From NCBI RefSeq assembly GCF_002964785.1, contig NZ_PQCC01000018.1:558001-622000 (forward strand): a stretch of 64,000 nucleotides of DNA, in the 5' to 3' direction. The notes beneath the pieces are model-generated. The model had not been told where the DNA came from. It ran no database searches and saw nothing but the letters and a program-made list of their open reading frames with translations. Positions 36,602-47,337 of the stretch are shown one piece after another. A program made the position numbers and the translations under genes. How positions within the stretch are numbered: position 1 is the first letter of the stretch; the number at the start of each line of letters is the position of its first letter. Source of the DNA: Pseudoalteromonas sp. T1lg48 (GTDB lineage Bacteria; Pseudomonadota; Gammaproteobacteria; Enterobacterales; Alteromonadaceae).

Positions 36602-38503
36602 TTATTCGCCTTGCGGTGCCATTGGCTTACGTACCACTTCGGCTTGCGCTTCTAGCGCTTCTACGAAGGTTTGGTAGTTTTTATTGGCAAGCTGCATGGT
36701 CAAGCTTTGCTTTATCTGTTCGTTAACCTCTGTTTCGCTGGGTGTCTTCACCGATTTAAGCGCTACCAGGGCCACGTTACCATCGTTAAGCTCCACCAGA
36801 TCCACTACAGGGCTCTCTTGCGGGTGTGCAAGCTTGAATACCTGTTGAGTTAGCGCCGGCGGCACACTAAAGCTGCGACGCGTAAGTGCTTCTTCGCTCT
36901 GCAGCTCAACACCGGCCTGCTCCGCTAAGGTGGCAATAGTGGTGCCCGCTTGTAGCTCTGCAAACAAGGTTTCGGCCTGCTCTTTCGCTAGCGCCGAGGC
37001 TTTTTCTGCCACTAATACACCTTGAATTTGCTCACGTACCTGCGCTAACTCTTTGGTTGCCGCTGGCTTGTGCTCAACAACACGTACTACCACTACATGC
37101 TCGTTACCCAGCTCTAATACTTCCGAGTTAACACGGTCTTCAAGCAGCTCAGGTGAGAAGATAACTGACGCAACATTGGCCTGGTTTAACGGTGTAGGCA
37201 GTTGTGCACGAGATACCAAGTCTGTGGTTTGCACCGTGGCGCCAATTGCGGCTGCCGCATCTTCCAGGCTATCCGATACTTCAAACGCCAGCTCGGCAAG
37301 CTCGGTTTGCTTCTCGTAATAAATGTCTGCTTTTTCTACTTTCTCAAGCTCGCTGCGGATCTCAGCCTCAACATCGGCCATGGCCTTAACTTCGCCCGGC
37401 TGCATGTCAGTCAGTTTAATGATGTGATAACCAAACTCAGATTGAACTACGTCTGAAAGCTGGCCTACATCCTTAAGAGCGAAAGCGGCATCTTCAAAGT
37501 CCGGGTCAAGCATGTCGCGCTCAATCCAATCAAGATCACCACCTAGCTCGGCACTAACAATATCGTCCGATTGCGTTTCAGCAAGCTCGGCAAAGTCGGC
37601 ACCCTGTTGTAATTGTGCCAATAGCTCTTCGGCCTTTTGCTGTGCCGCGGCGTCATCTTCACTGTTTTCGACTAGGATATGCGCTACACGGCGTTTTTCC
37701 GGCTCGCTGTACATGGCCTGGTTCTGATCGTAGTACTCTTTAATTTGCTCGGTGCTGATAGGCTCGGCTAATTCAAGGGTATCGGCATTAAGCTCAACAT
37801 AGGCAAGTTTAACTTGCTCAGGTGCTAAAAACTGCGCCTGGTTCAGATCGTAGTAGTTTTGAATTTCTTCATCGCTAACGGCTACTGTTTCTTTAAACTT
37901 GTCGTTATCAATAACCAAATAATCGATGGCACGCTCTTGCTGCTGCAAACCAACCGCCTGGTTTAGTTCGTTGCTTAGGGTGAAATCGGTACCGGCCAGG
38001 GCGCTAACTAGCTGCGAGCGTGTCATTTCTTTACGAAGGAACTCTCGGAAGTCATCAGCCTGAAAACCCAATTGACGCAGCACTTGCAGGTAGCGCTCAT
38101 TGTTGAACTTACCGCTAAACTGGAAGGCTGGCAGCTCTAAGATTGCTTTACGCACTTCTTGGTCACTAACACGTAATCCCATTTCTGCCGCTAATTGCGA
38201 TTGTAGTTCGTCTTGGATTAAGCGATTCGTAACCGATTGGCGAAGTTGTGCCATAAAGGTAGGGTCATTGGCTAATTGCGCAAAGTATTCGCCAAATTGC
38301 TGCTCTTGACGAGCGCGTTCGTTGTCGAATGCCCTGGCAAAGTCGCGCTGCGTGATTTTTACCCCGTTCACCTCAGCGACGGATTGCTCGGTAGTCTGAC
38401 CTAGGTAGCCTCCGATCCCTGCCAAAGCAAAAGATAAAATCACTAGCCCTAGAATAATTTTGGCCGCCAAGCCTTGCGAGCCTTCTCTGATTTTTTCTAG
38501 CAT
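36602..38503 (-). CDS. ppiD: Periplasmic folding chaperone PpiD
   Basis: A 633-residue protein anchored by one N-terminal membrane helix (IILGLVILSFALAGIGGYLG). It has a SurA-like N-terminal domain, one parvulin-type PpiC domain (about 265-360, with RRVAHILVENSEDD and FGYHIIKL) and a long C-terminal domain. It assists proteins leaving the Sec translocon. It lies downstream of hupB, as in many gammaproteobacteria. Confidence 0.97.
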   Translation of the reverse strand: MLEKIREGSQGLAAKIILGLVILSFALAGIGGYLGQTTEQSVAEVNGVKITQRDFARAFDNERARQEQQFGEYFAQLANDPTFMAQLRQSVTNRLIQDELQSQLAAEMGLRVSDQEVRKAILELPAFQFSGKFNNERYLQVLRQLGFQADDFREFLRKEMTRSQLVSALAGTDFTLSNELNQAVGLQQQERAIDYLVIDNDKFKETVAVSDEEIQNYYDLNQAQFLAPEQVKLAYVELNADTLELAEPISTEQIKEYYDQNQAMYSEPEKRRVAHILVENSEDDAAAQQKAEELLAQLQQGADFAELAETQSDDIVSAELGGDLDWIERDMLDPDFEDAAFALKDVGQLSDVVQSEFGYHIIKLTDMQPGEVKAMADVEAEIRSELEKVEKADIYYEKQTELAELAFEVSDSLEDAAAAIGATVQTTDLVSRAQLPTPLNQANVASVIFSPELLEDRVNSEVLELGNEHVVVVRVVEHKPAATKELAQVREQIQGVLVAEKASALAKEQAETLFAELQAGTTIATLAEQAGVELQSEEALTRRSFSVPPALTQQVFKLAHPQESPVVDLVELNDGNVALVALKSVKTPSETEVNEQIKQSLTMQLANKNYQTFVEALEAQAEVVRKPMAPQGE

Positions 38504-38578
38504 TTATCTTTATCTCTATTTATTTAGTACCCCCTTCACTGTGCTTCGGTTTTAACCTTGCAATAAAGTGAAGGATAT

Positions 38579-38608
38579 AAAAAAAGCGTATCTTAGCAGA
38601 TACGCTTT
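38579..38608 (-). terminator. hupB terminator
   Basis: A stem AAGCGTATCT/AGATACGCTT with a 4-nt loop and seven T on the minus strand, about 55 bases after the hupB stop. Confidence 0.9.
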
Positions 38609-38662
38609 TTCACTTGAAGCTAACAATCGTTTTCCGTTTGCTAGCAATTCAAGCTTCGCAAA

Positions 38663-38935
38663 TTAATTAACTGCGTCTTTAAGCGCTTTGCCTGCTTTGA
38701 ACGAAGGAATGGTTGCAGCAGCAATTTGAATCTCTTCGCCAGTTTGTGGGTTACGGCCGGTGCGAGCAGCACGCTCACGTACAGAAAAAGTACCGAAACC
38801 AACTAGGGCCACTGAATCGCCTTCTTTAAGTGCATTTGATACTGACTCAATGAATGAATCCAACGCACGACCGGCAGCCGCTTTAGAGATATCAGCATCA
38901 GCTGCGATTTGATCGATTAATTGAGACTTATTCAC
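38663..38935 (-). CDS. hupB: DNA-binding protein HU-beta
   Basis: A 90-residue histone-like protein. The HU signature [20 protein letters not shown] contains the beta-arm. The start is GTG, preceded by AAGGGGATG, giving the usual MNKSQLI N-terminus. It sits in the lon-hupB-ppiD order. Confidence 0.98.
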   Translation of the reverse strand: MNKSQLIDQIAADADISKAAAGRALDSFIESVSNALKEGDSVALVGFGTFSVRERAARTGRNPQTGEEIQIAAATIPSFKAGKALKDAVN

Positions 38936-39066
38936 AATATCATCCCCTTACATTGTTATTATCCAGAGCGACTCAGCTTGTGAAAACGGTACAGCTTGAG
39001 AGCATCTCTGTGCTATTAAATTTAGAAAAGAACGCATCCTTTCCAAACGCCTTAATCGTCTTGAAA

Positions 39067-39088
39067 CCTAGGCCACATAAGGCCTAGG
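39067..39088 (-). terminator. Perfect inverted repeat between lon and hupB
   Basis: CCTAGGCC and GGCCTAGG form a perfect 8-bp stem with a 6-nt loop. No T-run follows directly, so it may be a weak terminator, an mRNA-stabilising hairpin or a protein site. Confidence 0.4.
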
Positions 39089-39159
39089 CTCAAATCCAGT
39101 GCCTAACTTATCACACCTTAGTGATTTGAAAAGCCCTTTACGATATTTTTTTACTATTT

Positions 39160-41520
39160 TTACTCACTTTTTGCGCAATCAAGGCTAAAACGCTCGATTG
39201 GCTGGGCTAAAGCAAGCTCCAACACCTCGTCAATCCATTGTACAGGGTGAATAGCAAGGCCTTCGCGAACATTCTCCGGGATCTCTTTTAAGTCGCGTTC
39301 ATTCTTTAACGGAATGATCACCGTCTTAATACCACCTCGGTGCGCCGCCAGCAGCTTCTCTTTTAAGCCACCGATAGGCAACACTTCACCGCGTAGCGTG
39401 ATCTCACCGGTCATGGCCACATCCGAGCGTACCGGGTTACCTGTCAGGCTAGAAACCAAAGCGGTCACCATGGCAATACCCGCGCTTGGACCGTCTTTTG
39501 GCGTCGCCCCTTCAGGCACGTGCACGTGAATATCACGCTTCTCGTGGAAGTCCGGGCTGATACGCAGCTTCTCGGCACGATCGCGCACAACTGTCATCGC
39601 CGCTTGAATCGACTCTTTCATGACATCGCCCAGAGAGCCGGTGTAGCTTAGCTTGCCCTTACCCGGTACCGCCGACGATTCTATGGTCAGCAAGTCGCCA
39701 CCGACTTCGGTCCAAGCCAAACCGGTTACCTGACCAATACGGTCGTCACCTTCGGCCTTACCGTAATCATGACGCTGAACCCCTAGGTATTCTTCCAGAT
39801 TGCTCTCGTCTATGGTGATATGCTCCAGACTCTTATCGAGAAGGATATTCTTCACTGCTTTGCGGCACAGTTTTGAAATTTCACGCTCAAGGTTACGCAC
39901 ACCCGCTTCTCGAGTGTAATAACGGATAATGCCGATGATAGCGCTATCGTCTATGGTCAGCTCTTTTTCCTTTAAGCCGTTACGCTTAATCTGTTTCGGA
40001 ATAAGGTGTTGCTTGGCGATATTAAGCTTTTCGTCTTCGGTGTAGCCCGACAAACGGATTACTTCCATACGGTCCAATAACGGGCCAGGAATGTTAAAGC
40101 TGTTGGAGGTCGCCACGAACATCACGTCCGACAGGTCGTAATCCACCTCGAGGTAATGATCGGCAAAGGTGCTGTTTTGCTCTGGGTCTAAAACCTCAAG
40201 CAGCGCCGAGGACGGATCGCCACGCATATCCGATGACATCTTATCGATTTCATCAAGTAAGAACAGCGGGTTGCGAACACCTACCTTGGTCATATTCTGG
40301 ATCAGCTTACCCGGCATTGAGCCAATGTAGGTACGACGGTGACCACGGATCTCCGCTTCATCACGAACGCCACCCAGTGCCATGCGCACATACTTGCGCC
40401 CGGTGGCACGCGCAATACTCTGTCCCAGTGAGGTTTTACCCACGCCAGGTGGTCCCACTAAGCACAGGATCGGCCCTTTAAGCTTGTTGGTGCGCTGTTG
40501 CACCGCTAGGTATTCAATGATGCGGTCTTTGACCTTCTCTAAACCGTAGTGATCGGCATCGAGGATTTTCTGCGCCCCGGCCAAGTCTTTTTTCACCTTC
40601 GACTTTTTCTTCCATGGCACATTGGTGATGGTTTCAATGTATGAACGTACCACCGTGGCTTCCGCCGACATGGGCGACATCATTTTCAGCTTTTTCAGCT
40701 CGGCCATGGCCTTTTCTTCAGCCTCGGCCGTCATGCCCGACTCGGCAATTTTCTTTTGCAGCCCATCGAACTCGTCCGGCACGTCGTCCAGCTCACCAAG
40801 CTCTTTTTGAATGGCTTTCATCTGCTCGTTGAGATAATACTCACGCTGCGACTTTTCCATCTGCTTTTTCACCCGGGCACGAATCTTCTTCTCGACCTGC
40901 AATAGGTCAATTTCGCCTTCCATTAGCGCCATCAGGTATTCCAGACGCTCGGTCACGTCGCTGATCTCAAGTACCTTTTGCTTTTCCGGCACCTTAATCG
41001 GCATGTGTGCAGCCATAGTGTCAGCAAGTCGAGCTGGTTCCTCGATACCAGACACAGAAGTAAGTACTTCCGGCGGGATCTTTTTATTCAGTTTAACGTA
41101 GCCTTCAAATTGGCTCACCGCGCTGCGAATAAAGATTTCATGCTCACGCTCGTCGATATCGCTGGAGGGAATGTATTCCACCTCAGCAACAAAGAAGTCG
41201 TCTTCTTGTGTGTATTTTTCGATGCGCGCACGCTGCGTGCCTTCAACCAACACCTTGACCGTGCCGTCGGGCAGCTTTAATAACTGTAGTACGCTGGCAA
41301 CCGTACCAACGGTATAGATTTCATCACTGGTTGGATCGTCCACCGAGGCGTCTTTTTGCGCCACTAGGAAGATTTGTTTGTCTTTGTCCATCGCTGCCTC
41401 AAGACAGCGAATCGACTTTTCGCGACCAACGAATAAGGGGATCACCATGTGCGGATAGACCACCACGTCCCTTAATGCCAGTACCGGAATTTCAACGCGA
41501 TCCGTTCTTTCAAGCGTCAT
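39160..41520 (-). CDS. lon: ATP-dependent protease Lon
   Basis: A 786-residue LonA: N-terminal substrate domain, AAA+ module (Walker A GPPGVGKT, Walker [11 protein letters not shown]) and C-terminal peptidase with catalytic Ser in [10 protein letters not shown] and Lys in [10 protein letters not shown]. It degrades misfolded proteins and regulators; SulA is a classic E. coli substrate. The start at 41520 follows GAAGAGAG and gives [18 protein letters not shown]; eight extra upstream codons are not supported. A sigma-32 promoter lies about 50-70 bases upstream. Confidence 0.98.
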   Translation of the reverse strand: MTLERTDRVEIPVLALRDVVVYPHMVIPLFVGREKSIRCLEAAMDKDKQIFLVAQKDASVDDPTSDEIYTVGTVASVLQLLKLPDGTVKVLVEGTQRARIEKYTQEDDFFVAEVEYIPSSDIDEREHEIFIRSAVSQFEGYVKLNKKIPPEVLTSVSGIEEPARLADTMAAHMPIKVPEKQKVLEISDVTERLEYLMALMEGEIDLLQVEKKIRARVKKQMEKSQREYYLNEQMKAIQKELGELDDVPDEFDGLQKKIAESGMTAEAEEKAMAELKKLKMMSPMSAEATVVRSYIETITNVPWKKKSKVKKDLAGAQKILDADHYGLEKVKDRIIEYLAVQQRTNKLKGPILCLVGPPGVGKTSLGQSIARATGRKYVRMALGGVRDEAEIRGHRRTYIGSMPGKLIQNMTKVGVRNPLFLLDEIDKMSSDMRGDPSSALLEVLDPEQNSTFADHYLEVDYDLSDVMFVATSNSFNIPGPLLDRMEVIRLSGYTEDEKLNIAKQHLIPKQIKRNGLKEKELTIDDSAIIGIIRYYTREAGVRNLEREISKLCRKAVKNILLDKSLEHITIDESNLEEYLGVQRHDYGKAEGDDRIGQVTGLAWTEVGGDLLTIESSAVPGKGKLSYTGSLGDVMKESIQAAMTVVRDRAEKLRISPDFHEKRDIHVHVPEGATPKDGPSAGIAMVTALVSSLTGNPVRSDVAMTGEITLRGEVLPIGGLKEKLLAAHRGGIKTVIIPLKNERDLKEIPENVREGLAIHPVQWIDEVLELALAQPIERFSLDCAKSE

Positions 41521-41564
41521 GCTAACTCTCTTCGGACTTCTCAAAATTTAACAATTACCCAAGT

Positions 41565-41593
41565 ATATGGGGATTGGCGGGGTAAAGTTCAAC
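41565..41593 (-). promoter_or_regulatory. Sigma-32 heat-shock promoter of lon
   Basis: On the minus strand: -35 GTTGAA, 15-nt spacer, -10 CCCCATAT. It differs from CTTGAA-N(11-16)-CCCCATNT at one base, and its -10 is identical to that of htpG. Confidence 0.8.
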
Positions 41594-41601
41594 AAATTTA
41601 T

Positions 41602-41629
41602 AAAAAAAGGAGCGTGATGCTCCTTTTTA
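41602..41629 (-). terminator. clpX terminator
   Basis: A 7-bp stem AAGGAGC/GCTCCTT with seven T on the minus strand, 50 bases after clpX and just upstream of the lon promoter. Confidence 0.85.
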
Positions 41630-41676
41630 TTATTAATTGCTTAGTTAATGAACTATTTCATTGATATGAAAAGTTA

Positions 41677-42960
41677 TTATTCTGACGCAGCTTTATCTTG
41701 GCTGTTGTTTTCGTAGATAAGGATGGGGTCAGACTCACCTTTTATCACGGTTTCATCGATCACCACCTTACTGACGTCTTCCATTGACGGAAGTTCGTAC
41801 ATGGTATCTAGTAAAACACCCTCTACGATTGAACGCAGACCACGAGCACCGGTTTTTCGCTCCATTGCTTTATGGGCAATGGCTTTCAGTGCGTCTTCAC
41901 GGAACTCCAACTCAACATTTTCCATCGCAAACAAGGATGCAAACTGTTTAGTAAGCGCGTTCTTAGGCTCATTGAGGATTTGCACCAAGGCGGCCTCATC
42001 CAGCTCGGTCAGAGTCGCAACAACCGGCAGACGACCGATAAACTCAGGGATCAACCCGTACTTAACCAAGTCTTCCGGCTCTACGTCTTTAAACGTTTCG
42101 CTTAGGCTACGCTCGGCACTGCTCGACTTCACATTGGCACCAAAGCCAATACCCGTGTTCTTCGCACTGCGCTGTTCAATAACCTTATCAAGACCGGCAA
42201 AAGCACCGCCACAGATAAAGAGGATCTTAGAGGTATCTACCTGCAAGAACTCCTGCTGCGGATGCTTACGGCCACATTGCGGCGGTACCGAGGCAACCGT
42301 GCCTTCGATCAGTTTCAATAGCGCCTGCTGTACACCCTCACCAGATACATCGCGGGTGATAGACGGGTTATCCGATTTACGAGAAATCTTATCGATCTCA
42401 TCGATATAGACAATACCACGCTGCGCCTTCTCAACGTCGTAATCACATTTTTGCAATAGCTTCTGGATGATGTTTTCAACATCCTCACCCACATAACCGG
42501 CTTCGGTTAAGGTGGTGGCATCGGCCATGGTAAAGGGCACATCCAATAAGCGCGCCATGGTCTCGGCCAAAAGGGTCTTACCGCTACCGGTTGGACCGAT
42601 CAGCAAAATATTACTCTTGCCTAGCTCAACACCGTCACTGGTACCGGCGTTACGCAAGCGCTTATAGTGGTTATACACCGCAACCGACAGTACTTTTTTG
42701 GCGTGTTCTTGGCCAATAACATAATCATCTAGGTGACTACGGATCTCTTTAGGAACAGGCAACTTGTCAGATGCGTTCGCTTTGGGCGCGATATCCTTAA
42801 TTTCTTCCCTGATGATGTCGTTACACAGGTCAACACACTCATCACAGATATAAACGGATGGGCCTGCGATCAACTTACGTACTTCGTGCTGAGATTTACC
42901 ACAAAACGAGCAGTACAGCAGTTTACTTGTCTTTTCGCCGTCTGTTGGTTTATCGGACAT
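41677..42960 (-). CDS. clpX: ClpX ATPase, unfoldase of ClpXP
   Basis: A 427-residue AAA+ unfoldase. The N-terminal four-Cys zinc domain (CSFCGKS...CDECVDLC) recognises substrates and adaptors. Walker A is GPTGSGKT, the pore loop GYVGED, Walker [11 protein letters not shown] and the second pore loop GRKHPQQ. The IGF-type loop for ClpP docking reads TGIGFGANV. Downstream of clpP in the usual operon. Confidence 0.98.
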   Translation of the reverse strand: MSDKPTDGEKTSKLLYCSFCGKSQHEVRKLIAGPSVYICDECVDLCNDIIREEIKDIAPKANASDKLPVPKEIRSHLDDYVIGQEHAKKVLSVAVYNHYKRLRNAGTSDGVELGKSNILLIGPTGSGKTLLAETMARLLDVPFTMADATTLTEAGYVGEDVENIIQKLLQKCDYDVEKAQRGIVYIDEIDKISRKSDNPSITRDVSGEGVQQALLKLIEGTVASVPPQCGRKHPQQEFLQVDTSKILFICGGAFAGLDKVIEQRSAKNTGIGFGANVKSSSAERSLSETFKDVEPEDLVKYGLIPEFIGRLPVVATLTELDEAALVQILNEPKNALTKQFASLFAMENVELEFREDALKAIAHKAMERKTGARGLRSIVEGVLLDTMYELPSMEDVSKVVIDETVIKGESDPILIYENNSQDKAASE

Positions 42961-43038
42961 TCAGCTACCTCATTCTTTACGCTACGAGCTTTATTACATT
43001 GTAGCAAATGGACTTCTTAAACAAATATACCAAACTTT

Positions 43039-43055
43039 GCGGCGCATTGCGCCGC
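43039..43055 (-). repeat. GC-rich palindrome between clpP and clpX
   Basis: GCGGCGCA and TGCGCCGC with one central base. As RNA it gives a stable hairpin directly after clpP, perhaps a partial terminator or processing site setting the ClpP:ClpX ratio. Confidence 0.5.
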
Positions 43056-43081
43056 CATTTGGTTAAAGCGCGGTAATTAGC

Positions 43082-43699
43082 TTACTTGGCGCCGCGTCGA
43101 TCAAAAACAGAATCAACCAGACCGTATTCAACCGCTGCATCAGCATTCATAAAGTTATCACGGTCGGTATCACGGGCGATCACATCCAAAGGCTGACCCG
43201 TGTGCTCTGCTAACAATCTATTAAGTTTATCTTTGATAGACAGGATTTCTTTAGCGTGAATTTCAAAATCAGACGCCTGACCCTGGAAACCACCTAGCGG
43301 TTGGTGAATCATCACGCGCGAGTTAGGCAGACAATGACGCTTACCCTTAGCACCGCCGGAAAGTAAAAACGCGCCCATGCTTGCCGCTTGACCCACACAC
43401 AAGGTGCTGACGTCAGGCTTGATAAAATTCATGGTGTCATAAATAGACATACCTGCGGTGACTGAACCACCAGGAGAATTGATATACAGGTGAATGTCTT
43501 TTTCTGGATTTTCTGATTCCAAAAATAGCAACTGGGCCACAATCAGGTTGGCCATATGGTCTTCGACCGGACCCGTTAAAAAGATGATTCGCTCTTTAAG
43601 AAGGCGCGAGTAGATGTCATAAGAGCGCTCTCCCTTAGCGGTTTGTTCTACCACCATAGGGACTAATGCGTTAAGCGGATCTGTCATACCATTGTTCAT
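43082..43699 (-). CDS. clpP: ClpP protease subunit
   Basis: A 205-residue serine protease of ClpXP/ClpAP. The catalytic Ser is in [10 protein letters not shown], His in VMIHQPLGG and Asp in the [17 protein letters not shown] region. The start at 43699 (MNNGMTDPL) has AAGGA upstream; ten codons earlier in frame are not needed. Autoprocessing after the short propeptide is expected from the family. Confidence 0.98.
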   Translation of the reverse strand: MNNGMTDPLNALVPMVVEQTAKGERSYDIYSRLLKERIIFLTGPVEDHMANLIVAQLLFLESENPEKDIHLYINSPGGSVTAGMSIYDTMNFIKPDVSTLCVGQAASMGAFLLSGGAKGKRHCLPNSRVMIHQPLGGFQGQASDFEIHAKEILSIKDKLNRLLAEHTGQPLDVIARDTDRDNFMNADAAVEYGLVDSVFDRRGAK

Positions 43700-43733
43700 T
43701 ATTACTTGATTCCTTAATGAGCTGCACAAACTA

Positions 43734-43774
43734 AAATGGCTCGGTGCTTTGCGAGCAAAGCATACGAGCCATTT
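43734..43774 (-). terminator. Large two-part hairpin between tig and clpP
   Basis: An outer 10-bp stem AAATGGCTCG/CGAGCCATTT encloses an inner hairpin GCTTTG/CAAAGC. On the minus strand it is followed by TAGTTTG, so it may terminate tig partly or protect the tig mRNA end. Confidence 0.6.
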
Positions 43775-43803
43775 AAACGTTGCTTGTAACTTAAGTCAAC
43801 GAC

Positions 43804-45108
43804 TTATTGAGCCGCCTGCGGGTTCATGATGTCGTCGAATGCAGTTTCTACGTCAGTTACTTTAGCTTTCTCAACGATAGCTTCAACCGCTTGCTCTTCC
43901 AAGGCAACGTTACGCATTTGCTGCATTAGTTGCTCGTTGGCTTTGTAGTACTCAACTACTTCGCTTGGATCTTCGTAAGCAGAAGCCATAGTGCTGATTA
44001 GCTCTTCTACTTTAGCGTCGTCAGCCTGGATTTCGCCAGCCTTGATCACTTCGCCTAGTAGTAGGCCAGTTTTAACGCGCTTGATAGCTTGCTCTTGGAA
44101 TAGCTCTGCAGGAAGCTCAGGCATGTTTTGTGCGTTGCCGCCAAAACGCTGTGCTGCTTGCTTACGAAGCGCATCGATTTCTTGCTCAATAAGGGCTTTT
44201 GGCACGTCGATTTCGTTTTGCGCTAGAAGACCTTCGATCGCCTGCTCTTTAACCTTAGCTTTAACAGCCTGGCTAAGCTCACGGCTCATGTTCTTCTTCA
44301 CTTCTTCTTTAAGTGCGTCAACACCACCTTCGGTGATACCGAACAGTGCAGCGAACTCTTCGTTAAGTTCTGGAAGCTCTTGTACTTCAACTTTCTTCAC
44401 AGTGATAGTGAACTGCGCGTCTTTACCTTTTAGATTTTCAGCGTGGTACTCTTCTGGGAAAGTTACGTCGGCAACAACTTCTTCACCGGCTTTCTTACCT
44501 AGGATGTTGTCTTCGAAACCAGGGATCATACGGCCTTGGCCAAGCTCAAGTGGGAAGTTCTCAGCTTTACCGCCTTCGAATTCTTCACCGTCGATTGTAC
44601 CAACGAAGTCGATAGTAACGCGTGCGTTTTCAGCGGCCGCTTCTTCAGACTCAGTCCATGAAGCGTGTTGCTTACGTAGCGTCTCTAGCATATTAGCTAG
44701 GTCTTCGTCTTTTACTTCAACAACTGGTTGCTCAACTTCGATGTTCTCTAGGCCTTTAAGCTCTACTTCTGGGTAAACTTCAAAAGTGGCTTCAAACTCT
44801 AGGTCTTTACCTGCTTCAAGCGCTTTAGGAGCGAAAGTAGGTGCACCGGCTGGGTTGATTTTTTCAGCGATGATGGCGTCGATGTAGTTACGCTGCATTA
44901 GGTCGCCAGCTACTTCTTGAAGTACAGCTGCACCAAAGCGTTTTTGGATGATAGAAACTGGTACTTTACCCGGACGGAAGCCGTCGATACGCTGAGTTTT
45001 AGACAGTTGTTGTAAGCGTTTTTTAACTTCGGTCTCAACGTTCTCTGAAGGAACAGTGATAGTCAGACGGCGCTCAAGGCCTTGAGTCGTCTCAACAGAA
45101 ACTTGCAT
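43804..45108 (-). CDS. tig: Trigger factor
   Basis: A 434-residue ribosome-associated chaperone and prolyl isomerase. The ribosome-docking signature is GFRPGKVP near residue 45; the FKBP-type domain lies around 155-245 ([17 protein letters not shown]), followed by the alpha-helical C-terminal arms. It heads tig-clpP-clpX-lon. Confidence 0.98.
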   Translation of the reverse strand: MQVSVETTQGLERRLTITVPSENVETEVKKRLQQLSKTQRIDGFRPGKVPVSIIQKRFGAAVLQEVAGDLMQRNYIDAIIAEKINPAGAPTFAPKALEAGKDLEFEATFEVYPEVELKGLENIEVEQPVVEVKDEDLANMLETLRKQHASWTESEEAAAENARVTIDFVGTIDGEEFEGGKAENFPLELGQGRMIPGFEDNILGKKAGEEVVADVTFPEEYHAENLKGKDAQFTITVKKVEVQELPELNEEFAALFGITEGGVDALKEEVKKNMSRELSQAVKAKVKEQAIEGLLAQNEIDVPKALIEQEIDALRKQAAQRFGGNAQNMPELPAELFQEQAIKRVKTGLLLGEVIKAGEIQADDAKVEELISTMASAYEDPSEVVEYYKANEQLMQQMRNVALEEQAVEAIVEKAKVTDVETAFDDIMNPQAAQ

Positions 45109-45546
45109 GATTTACCTCAATCTTCAAATATGGCGGCGTTGCGCCTTCGTTACATACACGGCGATCGTTTATCATGGCCAATCACGCAAAATGGCAATTT
45201 TGCCGTGGTGATGACGGGGGCGATCCCTATGCCTGCACTGCCCTATGGGCACTTATGTTTAACAATAGACGCGGCATTATAACCTAATATTTATAAGAGT
45301 CGAGAGCGCAGGCCAAGAAATTAGCGGATCTGCGGCTTAAGCACCCAGCTTAGCGCATTTTGCATACAGTTCACGTCGTAACGCAGACAGATAAAGATAA
45401 GCTAATGATGTCTATCTAGGAGAAGTAACTAAAAAGAAAGGATAATTATTTTCATGGGGGAAAATTGTTGTCGCTGATTGGGTTTATATCTGCGACTTTT
45501 GGGCATCAATACCCAAACGTTATGAGTTCTTCTTTTTATAAAGAAG
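45109..45546. other. 438-nt gap between tig and the tRNA operon
   Basis: It should hold the tig promoter (minus strand) and the end of the tRNA transcript. A TTCTTT...AAAGAA hairpin at 45527-45546 after the last tRNA-Pro is the only terminator candidate. Short open frames here have no recognisable product. Confidence 0.5.
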
Positions 45547-45623
45547 TGGTCGGCGATGCAGGATTTGAACCTGCGACCCCTTGGACCCAAACCAAGTGCG
45601 CTACCAAGCTGCGCTAATCGCCG
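45547..45623 (-). tRNA. tRNA-Pro (TGG), copy A
   Basis: 77 nt with encoded CCA. The anticodon stem CTTGG/CCAAG carries loop TTTGGGT, anticodon TGG. Acceptor CGGCGAT/ATCGCCG. Last gene of the operon; identical to two other copies. Confidence 0.97.
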
Positions 45624-45684
45624 ATACTCAAATTGTGTTTCTAAATATGTTCTGTTTGCACTTCTTTCCACCTTACTGAGAAGG

Positions 45685-45761
45685 TGGTCGGCGATGCAGG
45701 ATTTGAACCTGCGACCCCTTGGACCCAAACCAAGTGCGCTACCAAGCTGCGCTAATCGCCG
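45685..45761 (-). tRNA. tRNA-Pro (TGG), copy B
   Basis: The same 77-nt sequence as copies A and C, with encoded CCA and anticodon TGG. It lies 61 bases before copy A in transcription order. Confidence 0.97.
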
Positions 45762-45782
45762 ATATGCGTATATTTAGAAAGA

Positions 45783-45859
45783 TGGGGCGACTGATGGGAC
45801 TTGAACCCACGACAACCGGAATCACAATCCAGGGCTCTACCAACTGAGCTACAGCCGCC
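45783..45859 (-). tRNA. tRNA-His (GTG)
   Basis: 77 nt with encoded CCA and the extra 5' G (position -1) paired with C73, the identity element for HisRS. The anticodon is GTG in loop TTGTGAT. Confidence 0.97.
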
Positions 45860-45866
45860 ACAATAA

Positions 45867-45943
<77 letters not shown>

Positions 45944-45994
45944 GGTGCAACGAATACTTCTTCGTGCTCATCAAGTGACACTTCCTAAAGAAAG

Positions 45995-46071
45995 TGGTCG
46001 GCGATGCAGGATTTGAACCTGCGACCCCTTGGACCCAAACCAAGTGCGCTACCAAGCTGCGCTAATCGCCG
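45995..46071 (-). tRNA. tRNA-Pro (TGG), copy C
   Basis: First gene of the operon, identical to copies A and B: 77 nt, anticodon TGG, CCA encoded. Confidence 0.97.
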
Positions 46072-46124
46072 ATACTTGTATTGCCTAAGGTTTCGAACTC
46101 GACCCCTCGTTGACAACGGGGTGC

Positions 46125-46153
46125 ATAATAGTGATTTGACCTGGCGAGGTCAA
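46125..46153 (-). promoter_or_regulatory. Promoter of the five-gene tRNA operon
   Basis: On the minus strand: -35 TTGACC, 17-nt spacer, -10 TATTAT, then the GC-rich discriminator GCACCCCG. It is placed about 55 bases before the first tRNA-Pro. A perfect dyad TTTGACCT-GGCG-AGGTCAAA (46135-46154) overlaps the -35 and spacer. Confidence 0.75.
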
Positions 46154-46154
46154 A

Positions 46155-46432
46155 CATTTTTTTCGCTGCCGTGGTGCGTTTGCTTATTTTTAACCCGCTT
46201 TGATTAAGTTTTAACGAATTTGTTCGATATTTTATCAATTTAGCCCATAAAACAGTGCTTTCCTATAGCTCACAGCTTGGCTAGGCAGCGCTTTTCTGCG
46301 AAAATATTGGTCAAGTTCAGTGTGGTGACCCCTTTTTATACCGCACGGCACTATTATAAGTATTTCGTTCTAATTTCGTGTGACTCTTTAGCGCCCCCTA
46401 AAAAGCACACTAACCCCAATTAAAGGTTACTC
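46155..46432. other. Intergenic region between the tRNA operon promoter and folD
   Basis: Together with the promoter and leader it forms a 361-nt gene-free stretch (46072-46432). It must contain the folD promoter, and AATTAAAGGTTACTC is the folD ribosome site. I see no other structured element. Confidence 0.5.
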
Positions 46433-47287
46433 ATGACGGCAAACATCATTGATGGTAAGGCAATTGCAAAGCAAGTTCGCGCCCAAGTGGCAGCGCGTGT
46501 TGCCGAACGTAAAGAGCAAGGTCTGCGCGCACCCGGCCTAGCGGTTGTACTGGTAGGTCAGGATCCGGCAAGCCAGGTTTATGTTGGCTCTAAGCGTAAG
46601 GCCTGTGAAGAAGTAGGTTTTGTTTCTAAGTCTTACGATCTGCCTGGTGATACCAGCGAACAACAACTTCTAGATTTAGTTGACCAGCTTAATGCCGATC
46701 CTGAGGTTGATGGCATCCTAGTGCAATTGCCGCTTCCAGAGGGCCTCAATGCCGAGAAAGTGTTGGAGCGCATTACCCCACATAAAGATGTGGATGGCTT
46801 CCATCCTTATAATATTGGTCGCCTAGCCCAGCGCATGCCGGCGCTACGCCCTTGTACGCCAAAAGGCATTATTACCCTGCTAGACTCAACCGGCGTTCGC
46901 TATAAAGGCATGCACGCGGTTGTGGTTGGCGCCTCGAACATTGTTGGCCGTCCTATGTCTCTTGAGCTACTCTTGGCTGGCTGTACAACCACTGTGTGCC
47001 ATAAGTTCACTCAAGACTTAGAAGCCCACGTACGCCGTGCCGACTTAGTGGTAGTGGCCGTAGGTAAGCCGGAGTTTATTCCTGGTGAATGGATCAAAGA
47101 AGGCGCCCTGGTGATCGATGTGGGCATTAACCGTTTAGATAACGGCACCTTGGTAGGCGATGTAGCCTATGACGTTGCCAGTCAACGCGCCAGCTACATC
47201 ACACCGGTGCCAGGTGGTGTGGGCCCAATGACGGTTGCCAGCCTGATTGAAAACACCTTGGAAGCCTGTGAAAACTATCACAGCTAA
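46433..47287 (+). CDS. folD: Methylenetetrahydrofolate dehydrogenase / cyclohydrolase
   Basis: A 284-residue bifunctional one-carbon enzyme supplying 10-formyl-THF. Signatures are [15 protein letters not shown], the active-site Lys in [13 protein letters not shown], and [12 protein letters not shown] near the C-terminus. The NADP-binding region is [13 protein letters not shown]. Monocistronic with its own terminator. Confidence 0.98.
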   Translation: MTANIIDGKAIAKQVRAQVAARVAERKEQGLRAPGLAVVLVGQDPASQVYVGSKRKACEEVGFVSKSYDLPGDTSEQQLLDLVDQLNADPEVDGILVQLPLPEGLNAEKVLERITPHKDVDGFHPYNIGRLAQRMPALRPCTPKGIITLLDSTGVRYKGMHAVVVGASNIVGRPMSLELLLAGCTTTVCHKFTQDLEAHVRRADLVVVAVGKPEFIPGEWIKEGALVIDVGINRLDNGTLVGDVAYDVASQRASYITPVPGGVGPMTVASLIENTLEACENYHS

Positions 47288-47307
47288 GTAATAGTGTTAA
47301 TCACGCC

Positions 47308-47337
47308 AAAGGCCAGCTTTAAATGCTGGCCTTTTTG
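47308..47337 (+). terminator. folD terminator
   Basis: A stem AAGGCCAGC/GCTGGCCTT followed by TTTTTG. It overlaps the 3' end of the convergent EamA gene. Confidence 0.88.

Noticed and set aside
43991..44776. 261-codon plus-strand frame opposite tig
   Set aside because: Antisense shadow of a highly codon-biased gene; Ser-rich, without domain or ribosome site.
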